A DNA stretch of 64,000 bases from JAFCUW01 sp049898325 (GTDB lineage Bacteria > Pseudomonadota > Gammaproteobacteria > Burkholderiales > Burkholderiaceae_D), in contig NZ_JAFCXL010000003.1 of the NCBI RefSeq assembly GCF_049898325.1, positions 62,001 through 126,000 on the forward strand, read 5' to 3'. Position 1 is the stretch's first letter; the number at the start of each line of letters is the position of its first letter. The translations under genes and the position numbers were made by a program. This document shows positions 7,467 to 16,578 of this stretch, in pieces. The notes below the pieces were generated by a model. The model was not told where the DNA came from. It saw only the letters and a program-made list of their open reading frames with translations, and did not search any database.

Positions 7467-7943
7467 ATGGCTATTGAAGGCGTATTAAACGAAGGTTTCA
7501 TTACCACCACAGCTGACAAGCTGATCAACTGGGCCCGCACCGGATCGATGTTTCCGATGACGTTTGGCCTGGCTTGCTGTGCGGTCGAGATGATGCACAC
7601 GGGCGCGGCGCGCTACGACATGGACCGTTTCGGCGTCGTCTTCCGTCCCTCGCCCCGCCAGTCCGACGTCATGATCGTCGCCGGCACCCTGTGCAACAAG
7701 ATGGCCCCGGCCCTGCGCAAGGTCTACGACCAGATGCCCGAGCCACGCTGGGTCATCTCGATGGGCTCGTGTGCCAACGGCGGCGGCTACTATCACTATT
7801 CGTACTCGGTGGTGCGCGGTTGCGACCGCATCGTGCCGGTCGATGTCTACGTGCCGGGCTGCCCGCCGACGGCCGAGGCCCTGCTCTACGGTATCTTGCA
7901 GTTGCAGAACAAGATCAAGCGCACCAACACCATCGCACGCTAA
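7467..7943 (+). CDS. nuoB: NADH-quinone oxidoreductase subunit B
   Basis: NuoB (PSST) carries cluster N2, the last iron-sulfur centre before quinone. The 158 residues include the adjacent cysteine pair in 'GLACCAVEMMHTGAARYD', plus the further ligands in 'SMGSCANGG' and 'YVPGCPPTAEALLYG'. It acts at the junction of the peripheral and membrane arms on the cytoplasmic side. It is tightly spaced between nuoA and nuoC. Confidence 0.98.
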   Translation: MAIEGVLNEGFITTTADKLINWARTGSMFPMTFGLACCAVEMMHTGAARYDMDRFGVVFRPSPRQSDVMIVAGTLCNKMAPALRKVYDQMPEPRWVISMGSCANGGGYYHYSYSVVRGCDRIVPVDVYVPGCPPTAEALLYGILQLQNKIKRTNTIAR

Positions 7944-7955
7944 GAGGCGACTACC

Positions 7956-8549
7956 ATGACAACCAAACTCGACCACCTGCAAGCGGCGCTGCGCGCGGCA
8001 CTCGGTGACAACGCCGTCGTCACTGCCGCCCTGGGCGAAGTGACGGTCGTGCTCAAAGCGGCCGACTACCTGGCGGCCATGCTGACGCTGCGCGACGATC
8101 CGACCCTGCAGTTCGAGCAACTGCTCGACCTGTGCGGCGTCGATTACTCCACCTACGGCGAAGGCGCGTGGGATGGCTTGCGTTTCGCCGCCGTCTCGCA
8201 CCTGCTGTCGATCGAACACAACTGGCGCGTGCGCGTGCGCGTGTTTGCCGAAGACGAAGACCTGCCCGTGCTGGCCTCGGTGGCCGGCATCTGGCGTTCG
8301 GCCAACTGGTACGAGCGCGAAGCGTTCGACCTGTACGGCATCCTGTTCGAAGGCCACAACGACCTGCGCCGGATTCTCACCGACTACGGTTTCATCGGCC
8401 ACCCGTTCCGCAAGGACTTCCCCGTCACGGGCTATGTCGAAATGCGCTACGACCCCGAGCAGAAGCGTGTGATCTATCAACCCGTGACGATCGAGCCGCG
8501 TGAAATCATCCCGCGCGTGATCCGCGAAGAAACCTACGGTCTCAAATAA
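7956..8549 (+). CDS. nuoC: NADH-quinone oxidoreductase subunit C
   Basis: NuoC (30 kDa subunit) is a 197-residue peripheral-arm protein packed against NuoD. The family signature 'ANWYEREAFDLYGILFEGH' followed by 'LRRILTDYGFIGHPFRKDFP' is complete. It is separate from nuoD here, unlike the fused nuoCD of E. coli; its stop codon overlaps the nuoD start by one base (TAATG), suggesting translational coupling. Confidence 0.98.
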   Translation: MTTKLDHLQAALRAALGDNAVVTAALGEVTVVLKAADYLAAMLTLRDDPTLQFEQLLDLCGVDYSTYGEGAWDGLRFAAVSHLLSIEHNWRVRVRVFAEDEDLPVLASVAGIWRSANWYEREAFDLYGILFEGHNDLRRILTDYGFIGHPFRKDFPVTGYVEMRYDPEQKRVIYQPVTIEPREIIPRVIREETYGLK

Positions 8550-9802
8550 TGGCTGAACTTAAGAATTACACCCTCAACTTCGGTCCCCAGCACCCTGCGG
8601 CCCACGGCGTGCTGCGCCTGGTCCTCGAGCTCGACGGCGAAGTGATCCAGCGCGCCGATCCGCACATCGGCCTGCTGCATCGCGCCACCGAAAAGCTGGC
8701 CGAAACCCGCACCTACCTGCAGTCGGTGCCGTACATGGACCGTCTCGACTATGTGTCGATGATGGCCAACGAGCACGCCTACGTGCTGGCGATCGAAAAG
8801 CTGCTGGGCATCGAAGCGCCCGTGCGCGCCCAGTACATCCGCGTAATGTTCGACGAGATCACGCGCCTGCTCAACCACCTGATGTGGCTGGGCGCGCACG
8901 CGCTCGACGTGGGCGCCATGGGCCCTTTCCTGTACGCGTTCCGCGACCGCGAAGACCTGTTCGACGTCTATGAAGCGGTGTCGGGCGCGCGCATGCACGC
9001 GGCCTACTACCGCCCGGGCGGGGTGTACCGCGATCTGCCGGACGCCATGCCCAAGCACAAGGCCTCGATCATCCGCAGTGCCAAGGCCATCGACGCGCTC
9101 AACGAAGCGCGCCAGGGCTCGCTGCTGGACTTCATCGACGACTTCTCCAAGCGTTTTGTCACCTACGTCGACGAATACGAAACCCTGCTCACCGACAACC
9201 GTATCTGGAAACAGCGTACCGTCGGCGTCGGCGTGGTCTCGCCCGAAGCGGCCAAGGCGATGGGCTTTACGGGCGCCATGCTGCGCGGCTCCGGCGTCGA
9301 GTGGGATCTGCGCAAGAAGCAGCCCTACGCCGTCTACGACAAGATGGAATTCGACGTGCCGGTCGGCACCAACGGCGACTGCTATGACCGTTACCTGGTG
9401 CGCGTGGAAGAAATGCGCCAGTCGAACCGCATCATCAAGCAGGCGTCCGCCTGGCTGCGCGCCAACCCGGGCCCGGTGATGATCGACAACCACAAGATCG
9501 CGCCGCCAAACCGGGTCGACATGAAGACCAACATGGAGTCGCTGATCCACCACTTCAAGCTGTTCACCGAAGGCATGCACGTGCCCGCCGGCGAAGCCTA
9601 CGCGGCGGTGGAACATCCGAAGGGCGAGTTCGGCATCTACATCGTCTCCGACGGCGCCAACAAGCCCTACCGTTTGAAGATCCGCGCCCCCGACTACGCC
9701 CACCTGCAAAGTCTCGACGAGATGGCGCGCGGTCACATGATCGCCGACGCCGTCACCATCATCGGCACCCAGGATATCGTCTTCGGCAGTATCGACCGCT
9801 AA
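8549..9802 (+). CDS. nuoD: NADH-quinone oxidoreductase subunit D
   Basis: NuoD (49 kDa subunit, related to NiFe hydrogenase large subunits) forms much of the quinone-binding cavity with NuoB. The 417-residue length is normal. The N-terminal 'NFGPQHPAAHGVLRL' motif contains the His residues of the quinone pocket, and 'DPHIGLLHRATEKLAE' follows. The C-terminal 'DIVFGSIDR' end is typical. The start overlaps the nuoC stop. Confidence 0.98.
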   Translation: MAELKNYTLNFGPQHPAAHGVLRLVLELDGEVIQRADPHIGLLHRATEKLAETRTYLQSVPYMDRLDYVSMMANEHAYVLAIEKLLGIEAPVRAQYIRVMFDEITRLLNHLMWLGAHALDVGAMGPFLYAFRDREDLFDVYEAVSGARMHAAYYRPGGVYRDLPDAMPKHKASIIRSAKAIDALNEARQGSLLDFIDDFSKRFVTYVDEYETLLTDNRIWKQRTVGVGVVSPEAAKAMGFTGAMLRGSGVEWDLRKKQPYAVYDKMEFDVPVGTNGDCYDRYLVRVEEMRQSNRIIKQASAWLRANPGPVMIDNHKIAPPNRVDMKTNMESLIHHFKLFTEGMHVPAGEAYAAVEHPKGEFGIYIVSDGANKPYRLKIRAPDYAHLQSLDEMARGHMIADAVTIIGTQDIVFGSIDR

Positions 9803-9829
9803 ATAGTATTGACCAAGCAGGCACACACA

Positions 9830-10309
9830 ATGTTGTTAACTGAGCATTCAATCAAGAAAATCGATCGCGAGGTCGCCAAGTACCCGCCGGACCACAAGGA
9901 ATCGGCAGTGATGGCGGCATTGGCCATCGCCCAGGACCAGCACGGCTGGCTGCCACCGGAACTGATGGCGGAAATCGCCGACTACCTGGGCATGCCCGCC
10001 ATCGCCGTGCAGGAAGTGGCCACGTTTTACAATATGTACAACGTCAAGCCCGTCGGCAAGCACAAGATTTCCGTGTGCACCAACTTGCCGTGCGCCCTGT
10101 CGGGCGGCGAATCGGCCGGCCAGTACCTGCAAAAGAAGCTCGGTATCGGCTACCGCGACACCACCGCTGACGGCCTGTTCACCCTGGTCGAAGGCGAGTG
10201 CATGGGCGCGTGCGGCGACGCACCGGTCATGCTGGTCAACAACAAGCGCATGTGCAGCTGGATGTCGCACGAAAAAATCGACGCGCTGCTCGAGGAACTG
10301 AAGAAATGA
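9830..10309 (+). CDS. nuoE: NADH-quinone oxidoreductase subunit E
   Basis: NuoE (24 kDa subunit) holds the [2Fe-2S] cluster N1a beside the FMN of NuoF. Ligands are in 'CTNLPCALSGGE' and 'EGECMGACGDAPVMLVN' (a C-x4-C ... C-x3-C pattern). I chose the ATG at 9830 (159 residues) with AGCAGG about 9 nt upstream; the frame is open to a TTG at 9809. Its last codons overlap the nuoF start by four bases (ATGA). Confidence 0.97.
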   Translation: MLLTEHSIKKIDREVAKYPPDHKESAVMAALAIAQDQHGWLPPELMAEIADYLGMPAIAVQEVATFYNMYNVKPVGKHKISVCTNLPCALSGGESAGQYLQKKLGIGYRDTTADGLFTLVEGECMGACGDAPVMLVNNKRMCSWMSHEKIDALLEELKK

Positions 10310-11601
10310 CCTCCCTCCATAATCGTCACATCAAACCGCTGATTCTCGCTGGCCTCGATGGCAAGAACTGGCACTTGCAGGATTACGTCGCGCGCGGTGG
10401 CTACACGGCCCTGCGCCGCATCCTCGAAGAAAAAATCACGCCGGAACAGGTCATCGCCGAACTGAAAACCTCGTCCCTGCGAGGGCGCGGCGGCGCCGGT
10501 TTTCCTACCGGCCTGAAGTGGAGCTTCATGCCGCGCCAGTACCCGGGCCAGAAATACCTCGTCTGCAACACCGACGAAGGCGAGCCTGGGACCTTCAAGG
10601 ACCGCGACATCATCCGTTACAACCCCCATGCACTGATCGAAGGCATGGCCATCGGCGCTTATGCGATGGGCATCACGGTGGGCTACAACTACATTCACGG
10701 TGAGATTTTCGCCGAGTACGACCGTTTCGAAGAAGCACTGGAAGAAGCGCGCGCCGCCGGCATGCTGGGCGACCGCATCATGGGCAGCGAGTTCACGTTC
10801 CAGTTGCACGCTTTCCACGGTTACGGCGCCTACATCTGCGGCGAAGAAACCGCGCTGCTCGAGTCGCTCGAAGGCAAGAAGGGCCAACCCCGCTTCAAGC
10901 CGCCATTCCCCGCCTCGTTCGGCCTGTACGGCAAGCCCACCACGATCAACAACACGGAAACGTTTGCTGCCGTGCCGTTCATCATGAACATGGGCGGCGA
11001 AGCGTACGCCGCACTGGGCAAGCCGAACAACGGCGGCTCGAAGATCTTTTCGATCTCGGGCGACGTCGAGCGTCCAGGCAACTACGAAGTCCCGATGGGC
11101 ACGCCATTTGCCACCCTGATGGAACTCGCGGGCGGCATGCGCGGCGGCAAAAAGATCAAGGCCGTCATCCCCGGCGGTTCGTCGGCGCCCGTCGTGCGCG
11201 GCGACGTCATGATGGACACCGACCTCGACTACGATTCGATCGCCAAGGCCGGCTCCATGCTGGGCTCGGGCGCCGTCATCGTCATGGACGAGACGCGCTG
11301 CATGGTCAAGTCGCTGATGCGCCTGTCCTATTTTTATTACGAAGAATCGTGCGGCCAGTGCACGCCATGCCGCGAAGGCACGGGCTGGATGTACCGCATG
11401 GTCCACCGGATCGAGAACGGCCAGGGTCGTCCCGATGACCTGGACATGCTCAACTCGATCGCCGACAACATCCAGGGCCGCACCATTTGCGCGCTGGGCG
11501 ATGCGGCTGCGATGCCGGTCCGTGCGTTCGTCAAGAATTTCCGCGAAGAATTTGAATATCACATCGAGCACAAGCACTGTCTGGTGCCTGCTTATATCTA
11601 A
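10306..11601 (+). CDS. nuoF: NADH-quinone oxidoreductase subunit F (NADH-binding)
   Basis: NuoF binds NADH and FMN and carries the [4Fe-4S] cluster N3. The nucleotide/FMN-binding Gly-rich segment 'GRGGAGFPTGLKWSF' (near residue 62) and the cluster motif 'ESCGQCTPCREGT' (near residue 346) are present, with the fourth Cys in 'TICALGDAA'. The length is 431 residues. The ATG is placed at the ATGA overlap with nuoE. It forms the electron-input module with NuoE and NuoG. Confidence 0.98.
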   Translation: MTSLHNRHIKPLILAGLDGKNWHLQDYVARGGYTALRRILEEKITPEQVIAELKTSSLRGRGGAGFPTGLKWSFMPRQYPGQKYLVCNTDEGEPGTFKDRDIIRYNPHALIEGMAIGAYAMGITVGYNYIHGEIFAEYDRFEEALEEARAAGMLGDRIMGSEFTFQLHAFHGYGAYICGEETALLESLEGKKGQPRFKPPFPASFGLYGKPTTINNTETFAAVPFIMNMGGEAYAALGKPNNGGSKIFSISGDVERPGNYEVPMGTPFATLMELAGGMRGGKKIKAVIPGGSSAPVVRGDVMMDTDLDYDSIAKAGSMLGSGAVIVMDETRCMVKSLMRLSYFYYEESCGQCTPCREGTGWMYRMVHRIENGQGRPDDLDMLNSIADNIQGRTICALGDAAAMPVRAFVKNFREEFEYHIEHKHCLVPAYI

Positions 11602-11616
11602 GGCCAGAGCACACTC

Positions 11617-13956
11617 ATGGTTGAAATTGAAATTGACGGCAAGAAGGTAGAAGTCCCACCGGGTTCGATGGTGATGGACGCTGCCAACAAGTTGGGAACC
11701 TACATCCCGCACTTCTGCTACCACAAGAAATTGTCGATTGCGGCGAACTGCCGCATGTGCCTGGTCGAAGTGGAAAAGGCCCCCAAGCCATTGCCCGCTT
11801 GTGCCACGCCCGTATCGGCAGGCATGATCGTGCGCTCGAACAGCGCCAAGGCCGTGCAGGCACAGAAGTCGGTGATGGAATTCCTTCTCATCAATCACCC
11901 GCTCGACTGCCCCATCTGCGACCAGGGCGGCGAATGCCAGTTGCAGGATCTGGCGGTCGGTTACGGCAAGTCGAACTCGCGCTACGACGAAGAAAAACGC
12001 GTCGTACCGCCGAAAGACGCCGGCCCGCTGATCTCGATGGCGGAAATGACCCGTTGCATCCACTGCACCCGTTGTGTACGTTTCGGCCAGGAAGTGGCCG
12101 GCGTGATGGAACTGGGCATGCTGGGCCGCGGCGAACACGCTGAAATCACCTCCTTCGTCGGCAAGACCGTCGACTCCGAAGTGTCGGGCAATATGATCGA
12201 CCTGTGCCCCGTGGGCGCGTTGACCTCGAAGCCGTTCCGCTACAGCGCCCGTACCTGGGAACTGTCGCGCCGCAAATCGGTCTCGCCGCACGACTCGCTG
12301 GGCTCGAACCTGATCGTGCAAGTCAAGGGTGGCGTCGTCATGCGCGTGCTGCCACTGGAAAACGACGCGATCAACGAATGCTGGCTGTCCGACAAGGACC
12401 GCTTCTCGTATGAAGCGCTCGATTCCGACGAACGCCTGACCAGCCCCATGATCAAGCAGGGCGGTCACTGGCAAACCACCGACTGGCAGACGGCCCTCGA
12501 GTACGTCGCCCACGGCCTGCGCAATATCAAGCACGAGCACGGCGCCGACGCCATCGCTGCCGTCGCCACGCCCCATTCCACGCTGGAAGAATTGCACCTG
12601 TTGCAAAAAGCCATGCGCGGTTTCGGCTCCGACAACGTCGACTTCCGCCTGCGCCAGACCGACTTCGCCCTCGATGGCAAAGTCATTCCCTGGCTGGGCG
12701 TGCCGATCGCTGAACTGAGCAGCGTCAAGCGGGCCCTGGTCATCGGCTCCTTCCTGCGCAAGGACCATCCGCTGGTCGCCACGCGCCTGCGCGCCGCCGT
12801 CAAGGCCGGCGCCAAGCTGTCGGTGATCCACGGTGCGGACGACGAGTTGCTCATTCCCGTTGCGAACAAGATCGTCGCCGCGCCGACCGACTGGCTCGCC
12901 GCCATCGCCGGCGTCGTCGCCGCCGTGGCCAAGGCCAAGGAAATCGCCGCGCCGGCTGGCTTTGAAGCCGTCAGCGCCGACGACAAGGCCGGCGCAATTG
13001 CCGCCAGCCTGCTGGGCGCCAATGCCGACACGCCTGCCGTGATTTTGCTGGGCAATGCGGCGCTGTACCACCCGCAAGCGTCGCAACTGCACGCCGCCGC
13101 CGAATGGCTGGCCACGGCCACCGGCGCCAAGCTGGGCTATCTGGTCGACGCCGCCAACGCGGTGGGCGGGCACATCGCCGGCGCCACCTCGCCAAACGCC
13201 GCCTCGCTGTTCGCAGCGCCGAAAAAAGCCTATCTGTTGCTCAACGCCGAGCCTGAGCTCGACGCTGCCAACCCGCAGCAAGCCGTGGCCGCCTTGCAGG
13301 GCGCCGAGATGGTCATCGCCATGAGCGCTTTCCGTCACGGCCTCGACTATGCCGACGTGCTGCTGCCGATCGCACCGTTCTCGGAAACCTCGGGCACCTT
13401 CGTCAATTGCGAAGGCCGCGCGCAAAGTTTCAACGGCACCGTCAAGCCGATGGGTGAAGCCCGTCCGGCCTGGAAAGTGCTGCGCGTGCTGGGCAACCTG
13501 CTGGGCCTGTCCGGTTTCGACTACGACACCTCGGAAGCGATCCGCGACGACGTGCTGGGCAAGGGCAACATGGACGTGTCCGCGAAACTGAGCAATAGCG
13601 CCAACATTGCGCCTGTCGCCGCCGCCTTTGGCAGCGTCGCTGGTCTGCAACGCCTCGCCGACGTGCCCATCTATTTCGCCGACGCCGTGTCGCGCCGTTC
13701 GCCGCCGCTGCTGCGCACGGCCGACGGGCAGGCGCCGCTGGCTTACCTGCCAGCCGCGCTGGCCGCATCGCTGGACGTCAAGTCGGGCGATACCGTCAAG
13801 GTCACGCAAGGCGCCGGTTCGGCCGTGCTGACTGCCAAGGTTGATGCCAGCCTGCCGGCCAACACGGTGCGCGTCGCTGCCGCGCACCCGTCGACCGCCA
13901 TGCTGGGCGCCATGTTCGGCGCCATCGAGGTAGTCAAAGCCGGGGAGGGCAAATAA
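11617..13956 (+). CDS. nuoG: NADH-quinone oxidoreductase subunit G
   Basis: NuoG (75 kDa subunit) relays electrons through several Fe-S clusters. It has an N-terminal ferredoxin-like [2Fe-2S] domain ('HFCYHKKL', 'NCRMCLVEVE', 'LPACATPV'), the His/Cys ligand region 'HPLDCPICDQGGECQLQD' for N5, and 'RCIHCTRCVRFGQE' for N4. A molybdopterin-oxidoreductase-like domain fills the rest (779 residues in total). The C-terminal half is Ala-rich and less conserved, as usual for this subunit. Its stop overlaps the nuoH start by one base. Confidence 0.98.
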   Translation: MVEIEIDGKKVEVPPGSMVMDAANKLGTYIPHFCYHKKLSIAANCRMCLVEVEKAPKPLPACATPVSAGMIVRSNSAKAVQAQKSVMEFLLINHPLDCPICDQGGECQLQDLAVGYGKSNSRYDEEKRVVPPKDAGPLISMAEMTRCIHCTRCVRFGQEVAGVMELGMLGRGEHAEITSFVGKTVDSEVSGNMIDLCPVGALTSKPFRYSARTWELSRRKSVSPHDSLGSNLIVQVKGGVVMRVLPLENDAINECWLSDKDRFSYEALDSDERLTSPMIKQGGHWQTTDWQTALEYVAHGLRNIKHEHGADAIAAVATPHSTLEELHLLQKAMRGFGSDNVDFRLRQTDFALDGKVIPWLGVPIAELSSVKRALVIGSFLRKDHPLVATRLRAAVKAGAKLSVIHGADDELLIPVANKIVAAPTDWLAAIAGVVAAVAKAKEIAAPAGFEAVSADDKAGAIAASLLGANADTPAVILLGNAALYHPQASQLHAAAEWLATATGAKLGYLVDAANAVGGHIAGATSPNAASLFAAPKKAYLLLNAEPELDAANPQQAVAALQGAEMVIAMSAFRHGLDYADVLLPIAPFSETSGTFVNCEGRAQSFNGTVKPMGEARPAWKVLRVLGNLLGLSGFDYDTSEAIRDDVLGKGNMDVSAKLSNSANIAPVAAAFGSVAGLQRLADVPIYFADAVSRRSPPLLRTADGQAPLAYLPAALAASLDVKSGDTVKVTQGAGSAVLTAKVDASLPANTVRVAAAHPSTAMLGAMFGAIEVVKAGEGK

Positions 13957-15041
13957 TGGCGCTGTCAGACATGATTGTTACCGCCCAGGCCCACGGCACC
14001 GCTTTGCTGGGCGCCAATGGCTGGCTGTTCGTCTGGACCATGATCAAGATCCTGTGCGTGCTGTTGCCGCTGATGGGTCTGGTTGCTTACGCCACCCTGT
14101 GGGAGCGCAAGCTGATCGGCTGGATCCAGATCCGCGTCGGCCCCAACCGGGTCGGCCCTGCCGGCCTGCTGCAGCCGATCGCCGATGCGATCAAGCTCTT
14201 GTTCAAGGAAATCGTCGTGCCGGCCAAGGCCAGCAAGGCGCTGTTCATCCTCGGCCCCATCATGACGATCGCCCCGGCGCTGGCCGCCTGGGTGGTGGTG
14301 CCCTTCGGCCCCGAAGTGGCGCTGGCCAACGTCAACGCGGGCCTGCTGCTGCTGATGGCGATCACCTCGCTGGAAGTGTACGGCATCATCATCGCCGGCT
14401 GGGCCTCGAACTCGAAGTACTCGTTCATGGGTGCGATGCGCGCTTCGGCCCAGATGATCTCGTATGAAATCCCGATGGGTTTCGTGCTGGTCGTGGTGCT
14501 GATGGTGTCCGGTTCGCTGAACTTCTCCGATATCGTCGCCGGGCAACAGCACGGCATGATGGTCGACAAGGGCCTGTCCTTCCTGTCGTGGAACTGGCTG
14601 CCCTTGCTGCCGCTGCTGGTGGTGTACCTGACTTCCGGCCTGGCCGAGTGCAACCGTCACCCCTTCGACGTCGTCGAGGGCGAGTCCGAGATCGTCGCCG
14701 GTCACATGGTCGAATATTCGGGCATGTCCTACGCGATGTTCATGCTGGCCGAATACGCCAACATGATCCTGATCGGCGTGCTGGCCTCGATCATGTTCCT
14801 CGGCGGCTGGGCTGCGCCGTTCAGCTTCCTCGACATCGGTGGCGCCTTCGGCGGCTTCTTCTGGCTGTTCTTGAAGACCTTCCTGATCGTCTCCCTGTTC
14901 GTCTGGGTCCGCGGCACCTTCCCCCGCTACCGCTACGACCAGATCATGCGCCTGGGCTGGAAAGTGTTCATTCCGCTGACGCTGGTGTGGCTGGTCCTGG
15001 TCGCAGGCTGGATGCAGACATCCTGGAATATTTGGAAGTAA
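13956..15041 (+). CDS. nuoH: NADH-quinone oxidoreductase subunit H
   Basis: NuoH (ND1) is the membrane subunit that forms the mouth of the quinone channel. The 361 residues contain about eight hydrophobic helices and the conserved loops 'ERKLIGWIQIRVGPNRVGP' and 'LAECNRHPFDVVEGESEIVA'. The latter has the acidic residues of the E-channel. The start overlaps the nuoG stop; nuoI follows 9 bases after its end. Confidence 0.98.
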   Translation: MALSDMIVTAQAHGTALLGANGWLFVWTMIKILCVLLPLMGLVAYATLWERKLIGWIQIRVGPNRVGPAGLLQPIADAIKLLFKEIVVPAKASKALFILGPIMTIAPALAAWVVVPFGPEVALANVNAGLLLLMAITSLEVYGIIIAGWASNSKYSFMGAMRASAQMISYEIPMGFVLVVVLMVSGSLNFSDIVAGQQHGMMVDKGLSFLSWNWLPLLPLLVVYLTSGLAECNRHPFDVVEGESEIVAGHMVEYSGMSYAMFMLAEYANMILIGVLASIMFLGGWAAPFSFLDIGGAFGGFFWLFLKTFLIVSLFVWVRGTFPRYRYDQIMRLGWKVFIPLTLVWLVLVAGWMQTSWNIWK

Positions 15042-15050
15042 GGAAAAGCA

Positions 15051-15539
15051 ATGGATCGCGTAAAAGATTTTTTCGGCAGCATGATGCTGACCGAGCTGTT
15101 CAAGGGCATGGCCCTGACCGGCAAGTACATGTTTTCTCGCAAGATCACGGTGCAATATCCGGAAGAGAAGACCCCCATGTCGCCCCGTTTCCGTGGCTTG
15201 CACGCACTGCGCCGTTATCCCAACGGTGAAGAGCGTTGCATCGCCTGCAAACTGTGCGAAGCGGTGTGCCCGGCGATGGCCATCACCATCGAGTCCGAGC
15301 AGCGGGATGACGGCTCGCGCCGTACCACCCGTTACGACATCGATCTGACCAAGTGCATCTTCTGCGGTTTCTGCGAAGAGTCGTGCCCCGTCGATTCGAT
15401 CGTCGAAACCCACGTGCTGGAATACCACGGCGAAAAACGCGGCGATCTCTACTACACCAAAGAGATGCTGCTGGCCGTGGGCGACCGCTACGAAAACGAC
15501 ATCGCCGCCGCCCGCGCGGCCGATGCCAAGTACCGTTAA
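15051..15539 (+). CDS. nuoI: NADH-quinone oxidoreductase subunit I
   Basis: NuoI (TYKY) is an 8Fe ferredoxin-like subunit carrying clusters N6a and N6b. Two classic motifs are visible: 'CIACKLCEAVCPAMAI' and 'CIFCGFCEESCPVDSI'. The 162-residue length and the N-terminal amphipathic helix that lies on the membrane are typical. It passes electrons to NuoB. Confidence 0.98.
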   Translation: MDRVKDFFGSMMLTELFKGMALTGKYMFSRKITVQYPEEKTPMSPRFRGLHALRRYPNGEERCIACKLCEAVCPAMAITIESEQRDDGSRRTTRYDIDLTKCIFCGFCEESCPVDSIVETHVLEYHGEKRGDLYYTKEMLLAVGDRYENDIAAARAADAKYR

Positions 15540-15558
15540 TCAAAAGAGCCCGTACCTC

Positions 15559-16221
15559 ATGGAATTTAAAACTGTTCTGTTCTACGCGTTCTCGGCCATC
15601 ATGGTGCTGGCCGCCACGCGCGTCATCACCGCGCGCAACCCGGTCCACGCCGCACTGTTCCTGGTGCTGGCCTTCTTCAACGCGGCCGGCCTGTGGCTGC
15701 TGCTCAAGGCCGAGTTCCTGGCCATCGTGCTGGTGCTCGTGTATGTGGGCGCGGTCATGGTGCTGTTCCTGTTCGTCGTCATGATGCTCGACATCAACAC
15801 CGACCGCATGCGCGAAGGCTTCTGGGGCTATCTGCCACTGGCCTCCGGTATCGGCGCCCTGATCGTGCTGGAAATGGCGGCCGTGTTGTGGCGCGGTTTC
15901 CTCGGTTCGGTGCAGGAGCCTGCCTCGGCCGGCCACATCGGCGGCACCAAGGAATTGGGCCTGCTGATCTACACGAAATATATTTATGGCTTTGAAATTG
16001 CCGCAGTGATCTTGCTTGTGGCGATCATTGCTGCCGTGGCACTGACCCTGCGCAAGCGCAAGGACACCAAGGCCATCGATCCCGGCGCCGCCGTGCGTGT
16101 CAAGCGCAACGACCGCCTGCGCATCGTCAAGATGGCCTCGGTCGACCAGCCGGCGCTCGACGCCGCCTCGACCGCTGCCGCCGCCGCTGCCGCCGACATC
16201 CCTGCCAAGGAGCCAAAATGA
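15559..16221 (+). CDS. nuoJ: NADH-quinone oxidoreductase subunit J
   Basis: NuoJ (ND6) is a membrane-arm subunit with five predicted helices; the 'ILVLVYVGAVMVLFLFVVMM'-like third helix region carries the pi-bulge segment. The start at 15559 (220 residues) matches the usual N-terminus 'MEFKTVLFYAF'; the frame is open upstream to 15523. After the last helix there is an unusually Ala-rich tail with a basic segment ('RVKRNDRLRIVKM'), about 45 residues. It overlaps nuoK by four bases. Confidence 0.97.
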   Translation: MEFKTVLFYAFSAIMVLAATRVITARNPVHAALFLVLAFFNAAGLWLLLKAEFLAIVLVLVYVGAVMVLFLFVVMMLDINTDRMREGFWGYLPLASGIGALIVLEMAAVLWRGFLGSVQEPASAGHIGGTKELGLLIYTKYIYGFEIAAVILLVAIIAAVALTLRKRKDTKAIDPGAAVRVKRNDRLRIVKMASVDQPALDAASTAAAAAAADIPAKEPK

Positions 16222-16526
16222 CCTTATCGCTCGCACACTACCTGATCCTGGGGGCGATCATGTTCGCCATCTCGATCGTGGGGATTTTCCTCAACCGCAA
16301 AAACATCATCGTGCTGCTCATGGCGATCGAATTGATGCTGCTGGCGGTCAACCTGAACTTCGTCGCCTTCTCCCATTACCTGGGCGATCCGGCAGGGCAG
16401 ATCTTTGTCTTCTTCATCCTGACCGTTGCTGCCGCTGAGTCGGCCATCGGCCTGGCGATCCTGGTCGTACTGTTCCGTAATCTGGACACGATCAACGTGG
16501 AAGACCTCGACAGCCTCAAGGGCTAA
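16218..16526 (+). CDS. nuoK: NADH-quinone oxidoreductase subunit K
   Basis: NuoK (ND4L) is a 102-residue, three-helix membrane subunit involved in proton transfer. The conserved glutamates are present in 'LMAIELMLLAVNLNF' (helix 2) and 'AAAESAIGLAILV' (helix 3). The ATG overlaps the nuoJ stop (ATGA). nuoL starts 52 bases downstream. Confidence 0.98.
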   Translation: MTLSLAHYLILGAIMFAISIVGIFLNRKNIIVLLMAIELMLLAVNLNFVAFSHYLGDPAGQIFVFFILTVAAAESAIGLAILVVLFRNLDTINVEDLDSLKG

Positions 16527-16578
16527 GGTTTGCATCGTTTTGCAACTTCATTCATATAAATAACGATTAAGGTTCAAC

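Noticed and set aside
10150..13887. A 1245-codon minus-strand open frame across nuoE-nuoG
   Set aside because: Same codon-bias artefact; the plus strand holds complete Fe-S subunits with all ligands.
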